Shown here piece by piece: positions 8,834 to 17,229 of a DNA stretch of 64,000 nt. The DNA comes from Pyxidicoccus trucidator (GTDB lineage Bacteria > Myxococcota > Myxococcia > Myxococcales > Myxococcaceae). Under the pieces are notes generated by a model that worked only from the letters and a program-made list of their open reading frames with translations, did not search any database and was not told the DNA's origin. How positions within the stretch are numbered: the stretch's first letter is position 1; every line of letters starts with the position of its first letter. The position numbers and the translations under genes are program-made. The stretch spans positions 1 to 64,000 of the forward strand of contig NZ_JAAIXZ010000023.1 in the NCBI RefSeq assembly GCF_010894435.1, given 5' to 3'.

Positions 8834-10050
8834 GGCAGGCTCCTGCGCACGCGCGAGGCGAGCTCCAGCACGACGGGGTCCTCGGCGCCGCGGGCCTGGA
8901 GGAACTCCAGGGCGGGTGCCGCGGCCTCCGGTTGGCCCGCGGCGAGCGCGGCCTCCAGCAGCAGGCGCACGTCCCACGGCTCGCGCTGCGCCTCCCACGA
9001 GGCCCGCGCCAGCGCGAGGGCCTTGTCCGGCGCCTTCTCCACATGGAGCGCGAACCGGGCCTCCTCGCGCGCGTGCAGGCCGTCTCCGCGCAGGCGGCTG
9101 GCCGCGTAGCGCTCGGCCAGCTCGGCGGCGAGCGGGGCGGCCTCGGGCGAACCGAGCGCCGTCTCCGCGAGCACGAGGCGCAGGAGCTGGTTGTCGTCCC
9201 CGGTGTGGCCGCGCACGAGCGTCGCCGCCTCGCGCGGGCGCCCCAAATCCAACAGCAGGTCCGCGTAGGCGGCGCGCGTATAGGCGTCCTTCGCGTCCAT
9301 CGCGAGCGTGCGGACGAAGAGCTTCTCCGCGCGCGCCGTGTCACCCGCGCGCGCGGCGGCCTCGGCCAGCGTGGAGAGCGCCCAGGCCTCCGCCTCCGGC
9401 CCCGGACTCCCCCGGGCCAGCGCGTCCGCGAGCAGCGCGTAGGCCCTGCGCGAGCGGCCGGCGAGGCTCTCCACCTGGGCCTCGCACACGGTGGCCGTCA
9501 GCGGCCCGGCCAGGGCGGCCAGCGGCGCGCAGCTCCGGGACGCCTCGGCGTGCTCGCCGCGCACGCCCAGCACGACGGCGCGCGTCAGCCACGCCTGCGC
9601 GTCGCCCGGGTCCTCGCGCACGACCGCGTCGAGGTCCGCCAGGGCGGCGGAGAACTCGTGCCGGCCCTGGAGGATGGTGGCGCGCAGCAGCCGCACTCCG
9701 GGCGGCGGGGTGGGCGCGTCCCACCACGGCGCGAGCGCCGCCTGGGCCCGGCCGAGGTAGCGCGGGTCTCCCAGCGCGCGACTCTCCTCGATGTCCAGCC
9801 GTGCCAGGCGCAGCGCCAGGTCGAGCTGTCCGGGCTGGTCCGCCAGGGCGCGCCGCAGCGAGGCCCGCTCCCGGGCGCGCGCATCGCCCGCGGTGGCCGG
9901 CACGCGCTCCAGCACCACCGCGTCCGAGGTGGGGGTGAAGGGCACACGCTCCCCTGCGGGAGGGCTGCTGTCACACCGGAGCGCCAGCAGCGCGGCCCCG
10001 GCGACGGCGAGGCGGAAGGCGACGCGGGGGCGAAAAATCGGGGCTCGCAT
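8830..10050 (-). CDS. TPR-repeat lipoprotein
   Basis: 406 aa. Signal peptide with lipobox-like LLALRCDSS. The rest is helical tetratricopeptide-type repeats (for example AALADLDAVVREDPGDAQAW and AEKLFVRTLAMDAKDAY), a protein-docking scaffold. It is first in a minus-strand set with the HupE-like gene (stop/start overlap) and the DUF4331 gene. It probably tethers components at the membrane; the partner is not identifiable from sequence. ATG at 10050 sits next to the signal peptide. Confidence 0.75.
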   Translation of the reverse strand: MRAPIFRPRVAFRLAVAGAALLALRCDSSPPAGERVPFTPTSDAVVLERVPATAGDARARERASLRRALADQPGQLDLALRLARLDIEESRALGDPRYLGRAQAALAPWWDAPTPPPGVRLLRATILQGRHEFSAALADLDAVVREDPGDAQAWLTRAVVLGVRGEHAEASRSCAPLAALAGPLTATVCEAQVESLAGRSRRAYALLADALARGSPGPEAEAWALSTLAEAAARAGDTARAEKLFVRTLAMDAKDAYTRAAYADLLLDLGRPREAATLVRGHTGDDNQLLRLVLAETALGSPEAAPLAAELAERYAASRLRGDGLHAREEARFALHVEKAPDKALALARASWEAQREPWDVRLLLEAALAAGQPEAAAPALEFLQARGAEDPVVLELASRVRRSLP

Positions 10051-10514
10051 GTCTTGCCCCAGTACGCCGCCCGCACGGGAACGGATTCACGGCAGGTGTC
10101 ACGGAGCCTTGCCCGGCACAGCTACGCCTCAGCGGGTGATGGCTTCCGAACAGTCCCGCACCCGCGTGCAGAGCGCTTCAGACGCGACGCGACGCCGCGA
10201 GTGCGGGAGCACGGCCCGCGTCCCGCACGCCCGGAGCAGGAGACCGGACAGGCGGGGAGATCCACCCGACCACCGACCGCGCAATACCTCGTGGCCCGGC
10301 AGTGACCCGGCAGAACCCGAGGGAGCCTTCCACAGCTGAACCGAGCAAGACGTTCCATGCACGACGGACCTTCACCGCTGTGCAGTGCATCCAGGCGGCC
10401 CAGGTGCTCCCGGCGAGACAGCCGGGCGGCCCTGGGCCGTGGTGTTGAAGCAGGTCCTTCCATGGTCGCGGCATTTTCCACCGCGTATTTGACGCGCTGC
10501 CAGAGGAGTCCTTC
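10051..10514. other. Divergent intergenic region, 464 bp
   Basis: It separates the TPR lipoprotein gene (minus) from a sensor kinase gene (plus), so it must hold both promoters. Every open frame is Arg/Pro/Gly-rich shadow sequence with no domain. No convincing -35/-10 pair or long repeat was found by eye. Confidence 0.5.
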
Positions 10515-11915
10515 TTGCACATGACCGCACCGTCACTTCAGGAGCGCACGGTCCGGCTTCACGCATCTCAGTTGCAGGGTATCCGGCGGAGGGTGGATGG
10601 GCTGTTCGCGGGGTTGATGGCGGGCCAGTGGGTGTGCGGAGTGCTGGTGGCGCTGGCCTTCTCGCCCCTGGCCTGGGAGGGGAAGCGCACGGCGCTGTCG
10701 CACGTGCAGACGGCCGTGTTGCTCGGCGCGGCCCTCTGCGTCCTGCCCCTGGTGCTGGCGCGCTGCTGGCCGGGCACCCTGCCCGCGCGGCAGGTGATGG
10801 GCGTGGCGCAGCTGCTCTGGTCGGCGCTGTTCATCCACCTGACGGGCGGGCGCATCGAGACGCACTTCCACATCTTCGCGTCGCTGGCGCTGCTCGCCTT
10901 CTACCGGGACGCGTGGGTGCTGCTGTCCGCGAGCGCCACCACCATCCTGGACCACTTCGCGCGGGGCCTGCTGTGGCCGGAGTCCGTCTACGGCACGGCG
11001 GACCCGGCCTGGTGGCGCTTCCTGGAGCACGCCTTCTGGGTGGCCATCACCAACGTCGTGCTCCTCGCGGCGTGCCGCGTCTTCCAGCGCGAGTCCCTGG
11101 AGTCCGCCGAGCGCCGCGCGGAGGTGGAGCTGGCGCACGAGCAGAAACTCCACACGCAGCAGCAGGCGCTGGTGCGCGCCGAGCAGGAGCTGCGCGACTT
11201 CCAGCAGCAGTACTCCCGCATCGAGAAGCTGGCCAGCATGGGGCAGCTGGCCGCCAGCATCAGCCATGAGCTGCGCAACCCGCTGGCCGCCGCGCGCACG
11301 GCGCTGTCCTGCGTCCTGCTGCGGGTGGCGAACCTGCAGGACGCGCTGACGGACTCGCGCATCCTCCACTTCCTGGACGTCACCGAGCGCGAGCTGGCGG
11401 TGTGCGCCCGCATCATCTCCGACGTGCTGGACTTCGCGCGCGAGCGACCGCCCCAGCTCACTCCCTGCGCGCTGCGCCCCCTGGTGGACGAGGTGCTCGG
11501 GGTGGTGCCCACGCGTGCGGGGGTGCGACTCCTCAACGGTGTGCCGGAGTCGCTCCCGGTGCCACGGCTGGACCGCGAGCTGTTCCGCATGGTGCTGGTG
11601 AACCTGGTGCAGAACGCCGTGGAGGCGGTGCCCCCGGGGAGCGGCGGCACCGTGCGCGTCCACGCCGAGGGAGGCGAGGCGGCGCCCTGGCGCCTCCGCG
11701 TGGTGGACGACGGGCCGGGGATTCCCGCCGAGGTGCTGCCGAAAATCTTCGAGCCGCTCTTCACCACCAAGACGCAGGGCACGGGCCTGGGGCTCGCCAT
11801 CGTCTCCGCGCTGGTGCACAAGCATGGCGGCACGCTCTCCGTGCGGAGCGAGGTGGGCCAGGGGACGGAGTTCCTCATCGAGCTGCCCTCCGAGGCGCTC
11901 GCACGGACCGCGTGA
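10515..11915 (+). CDS. Membrane sensor histidine kinase
   Basis: 466 aa. An N-terminal six-helix sensor with the block HLTGGRIETHFHIFASLA spans ~residues 30-195. A coiled-coil linker (~195-240), DHp with His251 (SISHELRNP) and a complete HATPase (NLVQNAVEA, DDGPGIP, IFEPLFTTK, GTGLGLAI) follow. No receiver domain and no adjacent regulator: an orphan kinase. TTG at 10515 is 6 nt after GAGGAG. The in-frame ATG at 10521 is 12 nt away, so TTG is slightly favoured. Confidence 0.88.
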   Translation: MHMTAPSLQERTVRLHASQLQGIRRRVDGLFAGLMAGQWVCGVLVALAFSPLAWEGKRTALSHVQTAVLLGAALCVLPLVLARCWPGTLPARQVMGVAQLLWSALFIHLTGGRIETHFHIFASLALLAFYRDAWVLLSASATTILDHFARGLLWPESVYGTADPAWWRFLEHAFWVAITNVVLLAACRVFQRESLESAERRAEVELAHEQKLHTQQQALVRAEQELRDFQQQYSRIEKLASMGQLAASISHELRNPLAAARTALSCVLLRVANLQDALTDSRILHFLDVTERELAVCARIISDVLDFARERPPQLTPCALRPLVDEVLGVVPTRAGVRLLNGVPESLPVPRLDRELFRMVLVNLVQNAVEAVPPGSGGTVRVHAEGGEAAPWRLRVVDDGPGIPAEVLPKIFEPLFTTKTQGTGLGLAIVSALVHKHGGTLSVRSEVGQGTEFLIELPSEALARTA

Positions 11916-11917
11916 CG

Positions 11918-12484
11918 TCAGGCGCCCGGGGGCCTCGGAGTCGTGCGGCGCCTGCAGGGCATCTCCTGCGTCACGCGCCAGGTGGCGCCACCGTCCTTGG
12001 ACAGGAGGCCACGCCAGACGAAGGTGTCCTCGGTGATGGTGGTGAACATCCAGCGCAAGAGGTGACCGTCCGGGTCCGTCCCCTCGATGTGGATTTCGTC
12101 GCCCACAGGTCTACCCTTCAGGACGGAGAGGAACCCGGTGGTGGCACCCAGCCAGATGACCCGCCAGTGGTCCGCCTTCGCGTCGTAGTGGCGCAGCGTC
12201 GTACCGATGCGCCGCTCGCCCACCGCCGCGCTCAGGCCAGCCTCGGCGTTGGGATAGATGAGCACGTCCTGGATGACGCGGCCGTCGAGGGCCCAGGAGA
12301 AGGACCACTCTCCGGGCTGGCGGAACACTTCCGTGCCGTCCTCGCCGTAGAACACCACCTCCGCGTTCCAGGCGCCGACGAAGCGGCCGAACAGGTTCAG
12401 CTTCTCCGCGAGCGCAGGCATGGGCCCCTCGGCACGCAGCAACTCCAGCGCCCGCTCGGAGAGCGGCGACTCGTGATGCAACAT
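11918..12484 (-). CDS. DUF1579-like protein
   Basis: 188 aa, cytosolic, with an eight-strand-like pattern: FGRFVGAWNAEVVFYGEDGT, GEWSFSWALDGRVIQDVLIY, TTLRHYDAKADHWRVIW. This is the layout of DUF1579/lipocalin-like small-molecule binding proteins. The start is the ATG at 12484 with GGAGGAAG just upstream, rather than longer in-frame starts. It converges on the sensor kinase gene with a 2-bp gap. Ligand unknown. Confidence 0.65.
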   Translation of the reverse strand: MLHHESPLSERALELLRAEGPMPALAEKLNLFGRFVGAWNAEVVFYGEDGTEVFRQPGEWSFSWALDGRVIQDVLIYPNAEAGLSAAVGERRIGTTLRHYDAKADHWRVIWLGATTGFLSVLKGRPVGDEIHIEGTDPDGHLLRWMFTTITEDTFVWRGLLSKDGGATWRVTQEMPCRRRTTPRPPGA

Positions 12485-12578
12485 GATGACTTCCTCCATG
12501 CGAATGGACAGACACGGGCTCCACGCGGCGGCGGGCCCGGGGCCTGTCGCTTCGCGTACCGCGTGCTGGGTCACTTTG

Positions 12579-13235
12579 TCAGCGCTTCGTGAAGGCGACG
12601 CGCTCCCAGCCGGGCGGGTAGTTCAGGACGAGCCCCAGCTCATCCGTCTCCACCTCGGCCACGAAGCTGCCGCCCCGGCTCTCGTACCTGTAGCGGGTGG
12701 ACGTCAGCCGCGTGTACCGCTGGGGCAGCGGCTCCAGCGAGAGGTCCGGCATGCGGACCCACACGGCCGTCACATCGCTCCCCTGCCCCACCTCCAGTGA
12801 CAGCCGGCGGATGGGCAGCGTGTTGGTGGAGGGCGTGAAGCTCAGGTCGACGTCGGAGCACCCACGGAACTGGGGCAACTCATCCCCGCCCCGCCACCAG
12901 CGCCGCTGCGCGTCCACGCGGAGGGTGAGCGACTGCTCCACGTCCCCGCGCTTCAGCAAGATGCGGGCCTCGTGCGTCAGCCACTGCCTGTCACACAAGA
13001 CGGTGTAGTCCACCGCGTACGGCAGGCCGCCCTCCGCGAGCACCACCGAGCCGGCCAGCATCCATCCGTCCGTGGACTCGCGGAGCTCGAAGTACTCGCT
13101 CCCCGGTGAATCCCTCCGATTCCAGACGAGCGCGCGGAGACACCGCGACGTGGGGGCCGTGCCAGAAGTCACTTCGGTCCGCTGGGAGGTCATGAGCAGG
13201 GTCCCCGCGAGGGAGAGGAAGGTCCGTCGGTACAT
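12579..13235 (-). CDS. Putative glycolipid-binding (DUF1089-type) protein
   Basis: 218 aa. A short N-terminus MYRRTFLSLAGTLL may be an export signal, which is unusual for this otherwise cytosolic family. The body matches the glycolipid-binding/DUF1089 pattern: WNRRDSPGSEYFELR, VDYTVLCDRQWLTHEARI, GCSDVDLSFTPSTNTLPIRR, QRYTRLTSTRYRYES. ATG at 13235 faces the AraC regulator at 13361, so that protein may control it. Named function is family-level only. Confidence 0.7.
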   Translation of the reverse strand: MYRRTFLSLAGTLLMTSQRTEVTSGTAPTSRCLRALVWNRRDSPGSEYFELRESTDGWMLAGSVVLAEGGLPYAVDYTVLCDRQWLTHEARILLKRGDVEQSLTLRVDAQRRWWRGGDELPQFRGCSDVDLSFTPSTNTLPIRRLSLEVGQGSDVTAVWVRMPDLSLEPLPQRYTRLTSTRYRYESRGGSFVAEVETDELGLVLNYPPGWERVAFTKR

Positions 13236-13360
13236 CGCCGCGGTGAAGACGCACGGTAGTGAGGGCGGACGCGGCCGTCTTACAAATCCTTGCTCCCGAC
13301 GTTCCGGAGCACACGCTCGCAGCCCTTGTCGGACCCGCCGGGCCGCGACATCTTTGGGCG

Positions 13361-14158
13361 ATGCCGCGCCTTCACGCCTCGCCCCTGCTCCGGGAACCGG
13401 ACCTCCAGCTCTCGCGAGTGACCTGCGACGGCCACGACGGCCCGCGCCTCCAGGAGGAGTGCTCGGACGGCGAGGGACTCGTGCTCGCGCTGCATGGCCG
13501 CTTCCAGTTCCGCGACGCGACGACGCGCGCGGTGGTGGGCCCGGGCGTCGGCCTGCGGACACGCGCGCACCAGCCCTGCGAAATCAGCCACCCCCACGGA
13601 GGTGGAGACGCCTGCCTCTCCGTGCGCGGCCCCTGGGTGTTCCGGTGGATGGACCCGGACACGAGGACCTTCCCGGTCAGCGCGGAGGCCTACGTGAGAC
13701 TCCAGGCCGTGCTGGCCCGGGTGGCCCGCCAGGAGCCGGTGGAGCGCCTCCAGGTGGAGGAGGCCCTCTGCGCGGTGGTGTCCCCGCCCACGAGGCCGGA
13801 GCGCGGAGACGCGCCTAACACGCGCGAGCAAACCATCGCCGGGACGATTGCCCACTCGGTGGCGCTCCGCTTCGACGAGCGCCTCTCCCTGGAGGCGCTG
13901 GCGCGGGGCGCGGGCGTGTCCGTCTTCCATGCGTGCCGGGTGTTTCGCCGGGTGATGGGGACGGGCGTCCACCAGCACCAGCAGGAGGTCCGCCTGCGGC
14001 ACGCACTCGCCCTGCTGCTGGACACGCGGCTGCCGCTGGCCGAGGTGGCGCTGGAGGCCGGCTTCGCCAACCAGGGCCACCTGGGCAACGCCTTCATGCG
14101 CCGCTACGGACGCACTCCGGGAGCCACCCGGAAGGGCCTGCCGCCCCTGAGCCCCTGA
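13361..14158 (+). CDS. AraC-family transcriptional regulator
   Basis: 265 aa. The N-terminal ~160 residues are a ligand or effector domain with beta-rich segments (CDGHDGPRLQEECSDGEGLV). The C-terminal ~100 residues hold the double helix-turn-helix of AraC/XylS proteins, ending in PLAEVALEAGFANQGHLGNA and FMRRYGRTPG. ATG at 13361 is preferred because the longer frame extends into the divergent promoter. The 125-bp gap to the divergent glycolipid-binding gene suggests local regulation. Confidence 0.85.
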   Translation: MPRLHASPLLREPDLQLSRVTCDGHDGPRLQEECSDGEGLVLALHGRFQFRDATTRAVVGPGVGLRTRAHQPCEISHPHGGGDACLSVRGPWVFRWMDPDTRTFPVSAEAYVRLQAVLARVARQEPVERLQVEEALCAVVSPPTRPERGDAPNTREQTIAGTIAHSVALRFDERLSLEALARGAGVSVFHACRVFRRVMGTGVHQHQQEVRLRHALALLLDTRLPLAEVALEAGFANQGHLGNAFMRRYGRTPGATRKGLPPLSP

Positions 14159-14215
14159 CCGCTACAGGCCATGCATCCACAAGAGCCCGAACCGACATGA
14201 CGAGCAGTCCCGCCC

Positions 14216-14875
14216 TCAAGTGAGGCGCGCGTCGCGCAGCGCCGCCAGCAGCTCGTCCGCGGTGGTGGCCACCGCGCGCGCGCCGTGGGCCTGGAGCTCA
14301 TGACTCCGGAAGCCCCAGGTGACGCCCACGCCGTACATGCCCGCCGCGCGCGCCGTGTCCATGTCGACGGCGGTGTCTCCCACGAAGCCACACGCACCGG
14401 GCGTCACGCCCAGCTCCGCCGCCAGGGCCAGCGCCGCCGTGGGGTCCGGCTTGCGCGGCACGCCCGGCCGCTCGCCATACACGGCGACGAAGGGCACGCC
14501 CGGCAGCAGCTTCGCGACCAGCCGCTTCACGAAGCCGTCCGACTTGTTGCTCAGCACCGCCATCCGCACACCCGACTCCGCCAGCGCCGCCAGCACCCCC
14601 GTGACACCGGGGTACGGCGCCGTCCGGTCGAAGAGGTGCGCGTCGTAGTGCGCGCGGTAGGCGGCCAGCACCGGCTCGTGCAGGTCCTCGCGCCCGGCCG
14701 GCACGGCCCGGTGCACCAGCTCCTTCACGCCCTCACCGACGAAGCGCAGGTAGTCCGCCTCCGGGTGCGTGGGCACGCCGTGCTGCGCCAGCGCGTGGTT
14801 CATCGCGTCCGCGATGTCGCCCAGCGAGTCCACCAGCGTCCCATCGAGGTCGAAGACAACGGCACGAAGCTGCAT
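14216..14875 (-). CDS. gph: HAD phosphatase, phosphoglycolate phosphatase-like
   Basis: 219 aa. HAD motif I is FDLDGTLVDS (nucleophile Asp and acid/base Asp), with a helical C1 cap (residues ~15-80), motif II VLSNKSDG, motif III Lys near PRKPDP and motif IV GDTAVDM. Length and motifs fit Gph-type 2-phosphoglycolate phosphatases, which salvage glycolate from DNA repair. Subfamily substrate cannot be proved. It lies downstream of aglS beyond a terminator and converges on the AraC gene. Confidence 0.8.
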   Translation of the reverse strand: MQLRAVVFDLDGTLVDSLGDIADAMNHALAQHGVPTHPEADYLRFVGEGVKELVHRAVPAGREDLHEPVLAAYRAHYDAHLFDRTAPYPGVTGVLAALAESGVRMAVLSNKSDGFVKRLVAKLLPGVPFVAVYGERPGVPRKPDPTAALALAAELGVTPGACGFVGDTAVDMDTARAAGMYGVGVTWGFRSHELQAHGARAVATTADELLAALRDARLT

Positions 14876-14891
14876 GGGATGAGGTCTCCAG

Positions 14892-14929
14892 AAAAAACGA
14901 AAACGCCCCGGCCGGTGGGCCAGGGCGTT
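14892..14929 (-). terminator. Rho-independent terminator after aglS
   Basis: AACGCCC (14902-14908) and GGCC (14910-14913) pair with GGCC (14918-14921) and GGGCGTT (14923-14929). On the minus strand this is followed by a T-rich tract (complement of GAAAAAACGAAA). It ends the aglRQS transcript before gph. Confidence 0.85.
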
Positions 14930-14958
14930 CGGGGCTTCGGGCCCGCTTCAGTTGCCGG

Positions 14959-15540
14959 CTACGGCGTCACCTGGGCCGTGGGGCCCGCGGGCGCGTCGCC
15001 AGCGACGGTCATCACCGCGAAGTTGATGTTGTTGTAGCCGGCCGTGGCGCAGCTGAACATCACCCGCTTGATGATGGAGTACTCGACGTCCTTGTGGCCC
15101 TGGATGTTGATGTCACCCTTGAAGCCACCCGCGTCGTCCTTCGCCATGGCGTGGAGGTCCTCGTACTGCTTCTTCATGTCCCGCAGCTTCTCCTCCAGCG
15201 CGGGAATGTTGAGGTACTCGTCCTTGGAGAAGTCTTCGACACGGCCGACGATGGTGCCCGACACGCTGATCTGGTCGTTGGACACCATGACGACAGGGTG
15301 CATCTCCACTTCCTTGACGTTGATCGCCTCGGGAAGCTCGATGTCCTTGGTCATCATCAGCACCTCGCCCGTCGCGGAGAAGTTCGCGATGAGGAAGAGC
15401 ACGATGATGACGAACATGTCGACGAGCGGGGTGATGAGGAGGTCGGCGTAGCCGCTCTTCTTGCCGTGTGCGCCGTGTCCGAACACCTTGGAGTGCTGGA
15501 GGCGCTTGCCGTACCGCTTGCCTGGGACCTGGATGGCCAT
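14959..15540 (-). CDS. aglS: AglS, TolR/ExbD-like gliding motor subunit
   Basis: 193 aa. One transmembrane helix near the N-terminus carries the conserved Asp41 (LITPLVDMFVIIVLFL), the proton-path residue of ExbD/TolR/MotB-like proteins. A periplasmic domain follows (GRVEDFSKDEYLNIPALEEK, SIIKRVMFSCATAGYNNI). It is third in an operon with a TolR-like and a TolQ-like gene. In Myxococcus this trio is the proton-driven motor of focal-adhesion gliding. Paralogous sets (aglX/aglV) exist, so the name rests on the three-gene order and the AglQ match. Confidence 0.78.
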   Translation of the reverse strand: MAIQVPGKRYGKRLQHSKVFGHGAHGKKSGYADLLITPLVDMFVIIVLFLIANFSATGEVLMMTKDIELPEAINVKEVEMHPVVMVSNDQISVSGTIVGRVEDFSKDEYLNIPALEEKLRDMKKQYEDLHAMAKDDAGGFKGDINIQGHKDVEYSIIKRVMFSCATAGYNNINFAVMTVAGDAPAGPTAQVTP

Positions 15541-15565
15541 GACGTGTGTTTAGCTCCGTGTACGG

Positions 15566-16054
15566 CTAGCCCATCGCCGCGGACACCGACACCTGGGGCA
15601 ACCCGGAGCCGATGCACTCGTCGATGATACGGACCAGGTCCTCGTACCGGACCTTGTCCTCGGGCTGCAGGGTGATGGCGGTCTGGTCCGGCAGCTGCGC
15701 CTTCAGTTCCTTGAAGCGCGCCACCAGCTTGGTCAGGTCCGTCTTGCCCTTGGCATCCTTGGTGAGGGGAATCGGGTCGAAGGCGCTCTGGTCCGCCGTC
15801 AGCCGCAGCTCGGTGGGAGTAATCAGCAGGTTGAGCTGGACCGTCTTGAGCTGCTCTTCCTTCTGTTGCTCCTCCTCCGTGGAGGGGCCTCCCGCCTGGG
15901 AGACCTGGAGCCGGCCAATCTGGGTCCAGACCGCCGTCATGATGAGAAAGCTGATGGTCACTGCCATCAGGTCGATAAACGCGGTCAGGTTGATGGCGAC
16001 GTCGAGCGACTTCTTGCCCTTGCCACCTTGACCTGTGTCCATTCCGCCGGCCAT
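15566..16054 (-). CDS. aglQ: AglQ, TolR/ExbD-like gliding motor subunit
   Basis: 162 aa. A cytosolic N-terminus, then a single helix (INLTAFIDLMAVTISFLIM) whose Asp falls exactly at residue 28. Asp28 is the residue known in M. xanthus AglQ, where D28N paralyses the motor. The periplasmic part is a short ExbD-type domain (TAITLQPEDKVRYEDLVRII). It lies 25 nt upstream of aglS. Anchoring to the cell wall and coupling to the TolQ-like ring is family knowledge. Confidence 0.8.
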   Translation of the reverse strand: MAGGMDTGQGGKGKKSLDVAINLTAFIDLMAVTISFLIMTAVWTQIGRLQVSQAGGPSTEEEQQKEEQLKTVQLNLLITPTELRLTADQSAFDPIPLTKDAKGKTDLTKLVARFKELKAQLPDQTAITLQPEDKVRYEDLVRIIDECIGSGLPQVSVSAAMG

Positions 16055-16168
16055 GGCACTCTCCTCCTGGGGCCGGGCTCAATGAAGAGCCGGTGAGATT
16101 CAGTGGGCGCGCCGTGCGTCCCCTCGCGGGGACAGGACAGCGCGCCCGGGCTCCGGGTTCCCGACCGA

Positions 16169-16903
16169 CTACTCCTCGTCGCGGGGCGCGGGGACGTTCA
16201 TGTTCTTGAACTTGTCCTTGTTCGCCACGATGAGGTTGAGGACGGAGACGCTGGTCTCGTTGATGTCGTTGATGAGCGACTGGGTGCGGCCCATCAGCAC
16301 GGAGAAGGCCACCAGCGCGGGGATTGCGGTCACCAGCCCGAAGCCCGTGCAGTTCATGGCTTCAGAAATACCGTTGGCGAGAATGGTCGCCTTGTCGGCC
16401 GGGTTCACGTTGGCCACGGCCTCGAAGCAGGAGATGAGACCGGACACCGTGCCGAGCAGACCGGCGAGCATCGCCGCGTTGCCGAGCATGGCGAGGTAGC
16501 CGGTGCGGGCCTCCAGGCGGGGCGTCTCGCGCAGGCTCGCCTCGTCCAGGGCGGCCTGGACCTCGTCGTTGCCCTTCGGCACGTTCATCAGGCCGGCCTT
16601 GATGACGCTGGTGAGCGGGGTGACCTTCTGGCCGGCCACGTAGTTGATGGCCTTGTCCAGGTCACCGGCGTAGATGTGCTTCTTCAGCCCACGCAGGAAG
16701 GCTTCCTTGTTGATGGAGGCCTTGCCGAACAGGACGATGCCGCGCTCGACCATGATGGCGAGTGCGATGACGAGGCACACGGCGATGGGGTACATGCCCC
16801 ACTGACCGGCCTCCCAGCGCTTCGCCAGCTCCTCGAAGAGGCCACGCTCGGGGCCGCCGGTGTTCGCAAGTACGGTCAGATTCGTCAGATACCCCAGGTT
16901 CAT
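16169..16903 (-). CDS. aglR: AglR, TolQ/MotA/ExbB-like proton channel
   Basis: 244 aa. Three transmembrane helices in the MotA/TolQ/ExbB pattern: one near residues 35-58 (MYPIAVCLVIALAIMVERGI), and two around 140-200 (AMLAGLLGTVSGLISCFEA, ATGFGLV-like TGFGLVTAIPALVAFSV). The cytosolic loop carries the ring-forming helices. ATG at 16903 has GGAGG 9 nt upstream. It is the first gene of the aglRQS operon, with a -35/-10 promoter at 17053-17025. It forms the stator channel with AglQ and AglS. Confidence 0.8.
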   Translation of the reverse strand: MNLGYLTNLTVLANTGGPERGLFEELAKRWEAGQWGMYPIAVCLVIALAIMVERGIVLFGKASINKEAFLRGLKKHIYAGDLDKAINYVAGQKVTPLTSVIKAGLMNVPKGNDEVQAALDEASLRETPRLEARTGYLAMLGNAAMLAGLLGTVSGLISCFEAVANVNPADKATILANGISEAMNCTGFGLVTAIPALVAFSVLMGRTQSLINDINETSVSVLNLIVANKDKFKNMNVPAPRDEE

Positions 16904-17229
16904 CGCTTGATGCCTCCACTAGGCGGCTGGGCCCGCTGAGGCGGGCCTTACATGCCTGCCGCCCCCCCGGGCGGATGATCCACCCTCATGGGCGGCAGGA
17001 ATGCTCGTTGAAAACGGTGTGCCGACTTTAGGAATGCAAGGCAGGGGTGTCAAGGCACGCCCAGGCGACGTTAAGTGCTGAAATCTCACAGGAATTTTGC
17101 GCCGGACCACCCCTTGCCAGGTGGTTACCCCAGCAACAAGGCGAGCATTTCCGGGGGGATTCCCAAAGGGCATTCAATGTGACACGGCGCCCGCTTCCGG
17201 GGCCCTGGAACGCGTGCTAATGCGCCGCC
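16904..17229. other. Divergent aglR / MshEN-protein intergenic region with 5'-UTR hairpin
   Basis: 326 bp. It holds the aglR promoter and a ~115-nt leader. In the leader CCTGCCGCC (16955-16963) pairs perfectly with GGCGGCAGG (16991-16999), and a second hairpin GCCCGC-TGAG-GCGGGC lies at 16931-16946. These could affect aglR translation or mRNA stability. No promoter was recognised for the plus-strand gene. Confidence 0.55.
17025..17053 (-). promoter_or_regulatory. Sigma-70-type promoter for aglRQS
   Basis: On the minus strand TTGACA (17053-17048) is a perfect -35, followed by a 17-nt spacer and TAAAGT (17030-17025) as -10. The predicted start is near 17018, giving a ~115-nt leader to aglR. 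Confidence 0.75.

Noticed and set aside
10122..10520. Minus-strand frames in the divergent gap before the sensor kinase
   Set aside because: Arg/Gly/Pro-rich, no start context, no similarity to known families.
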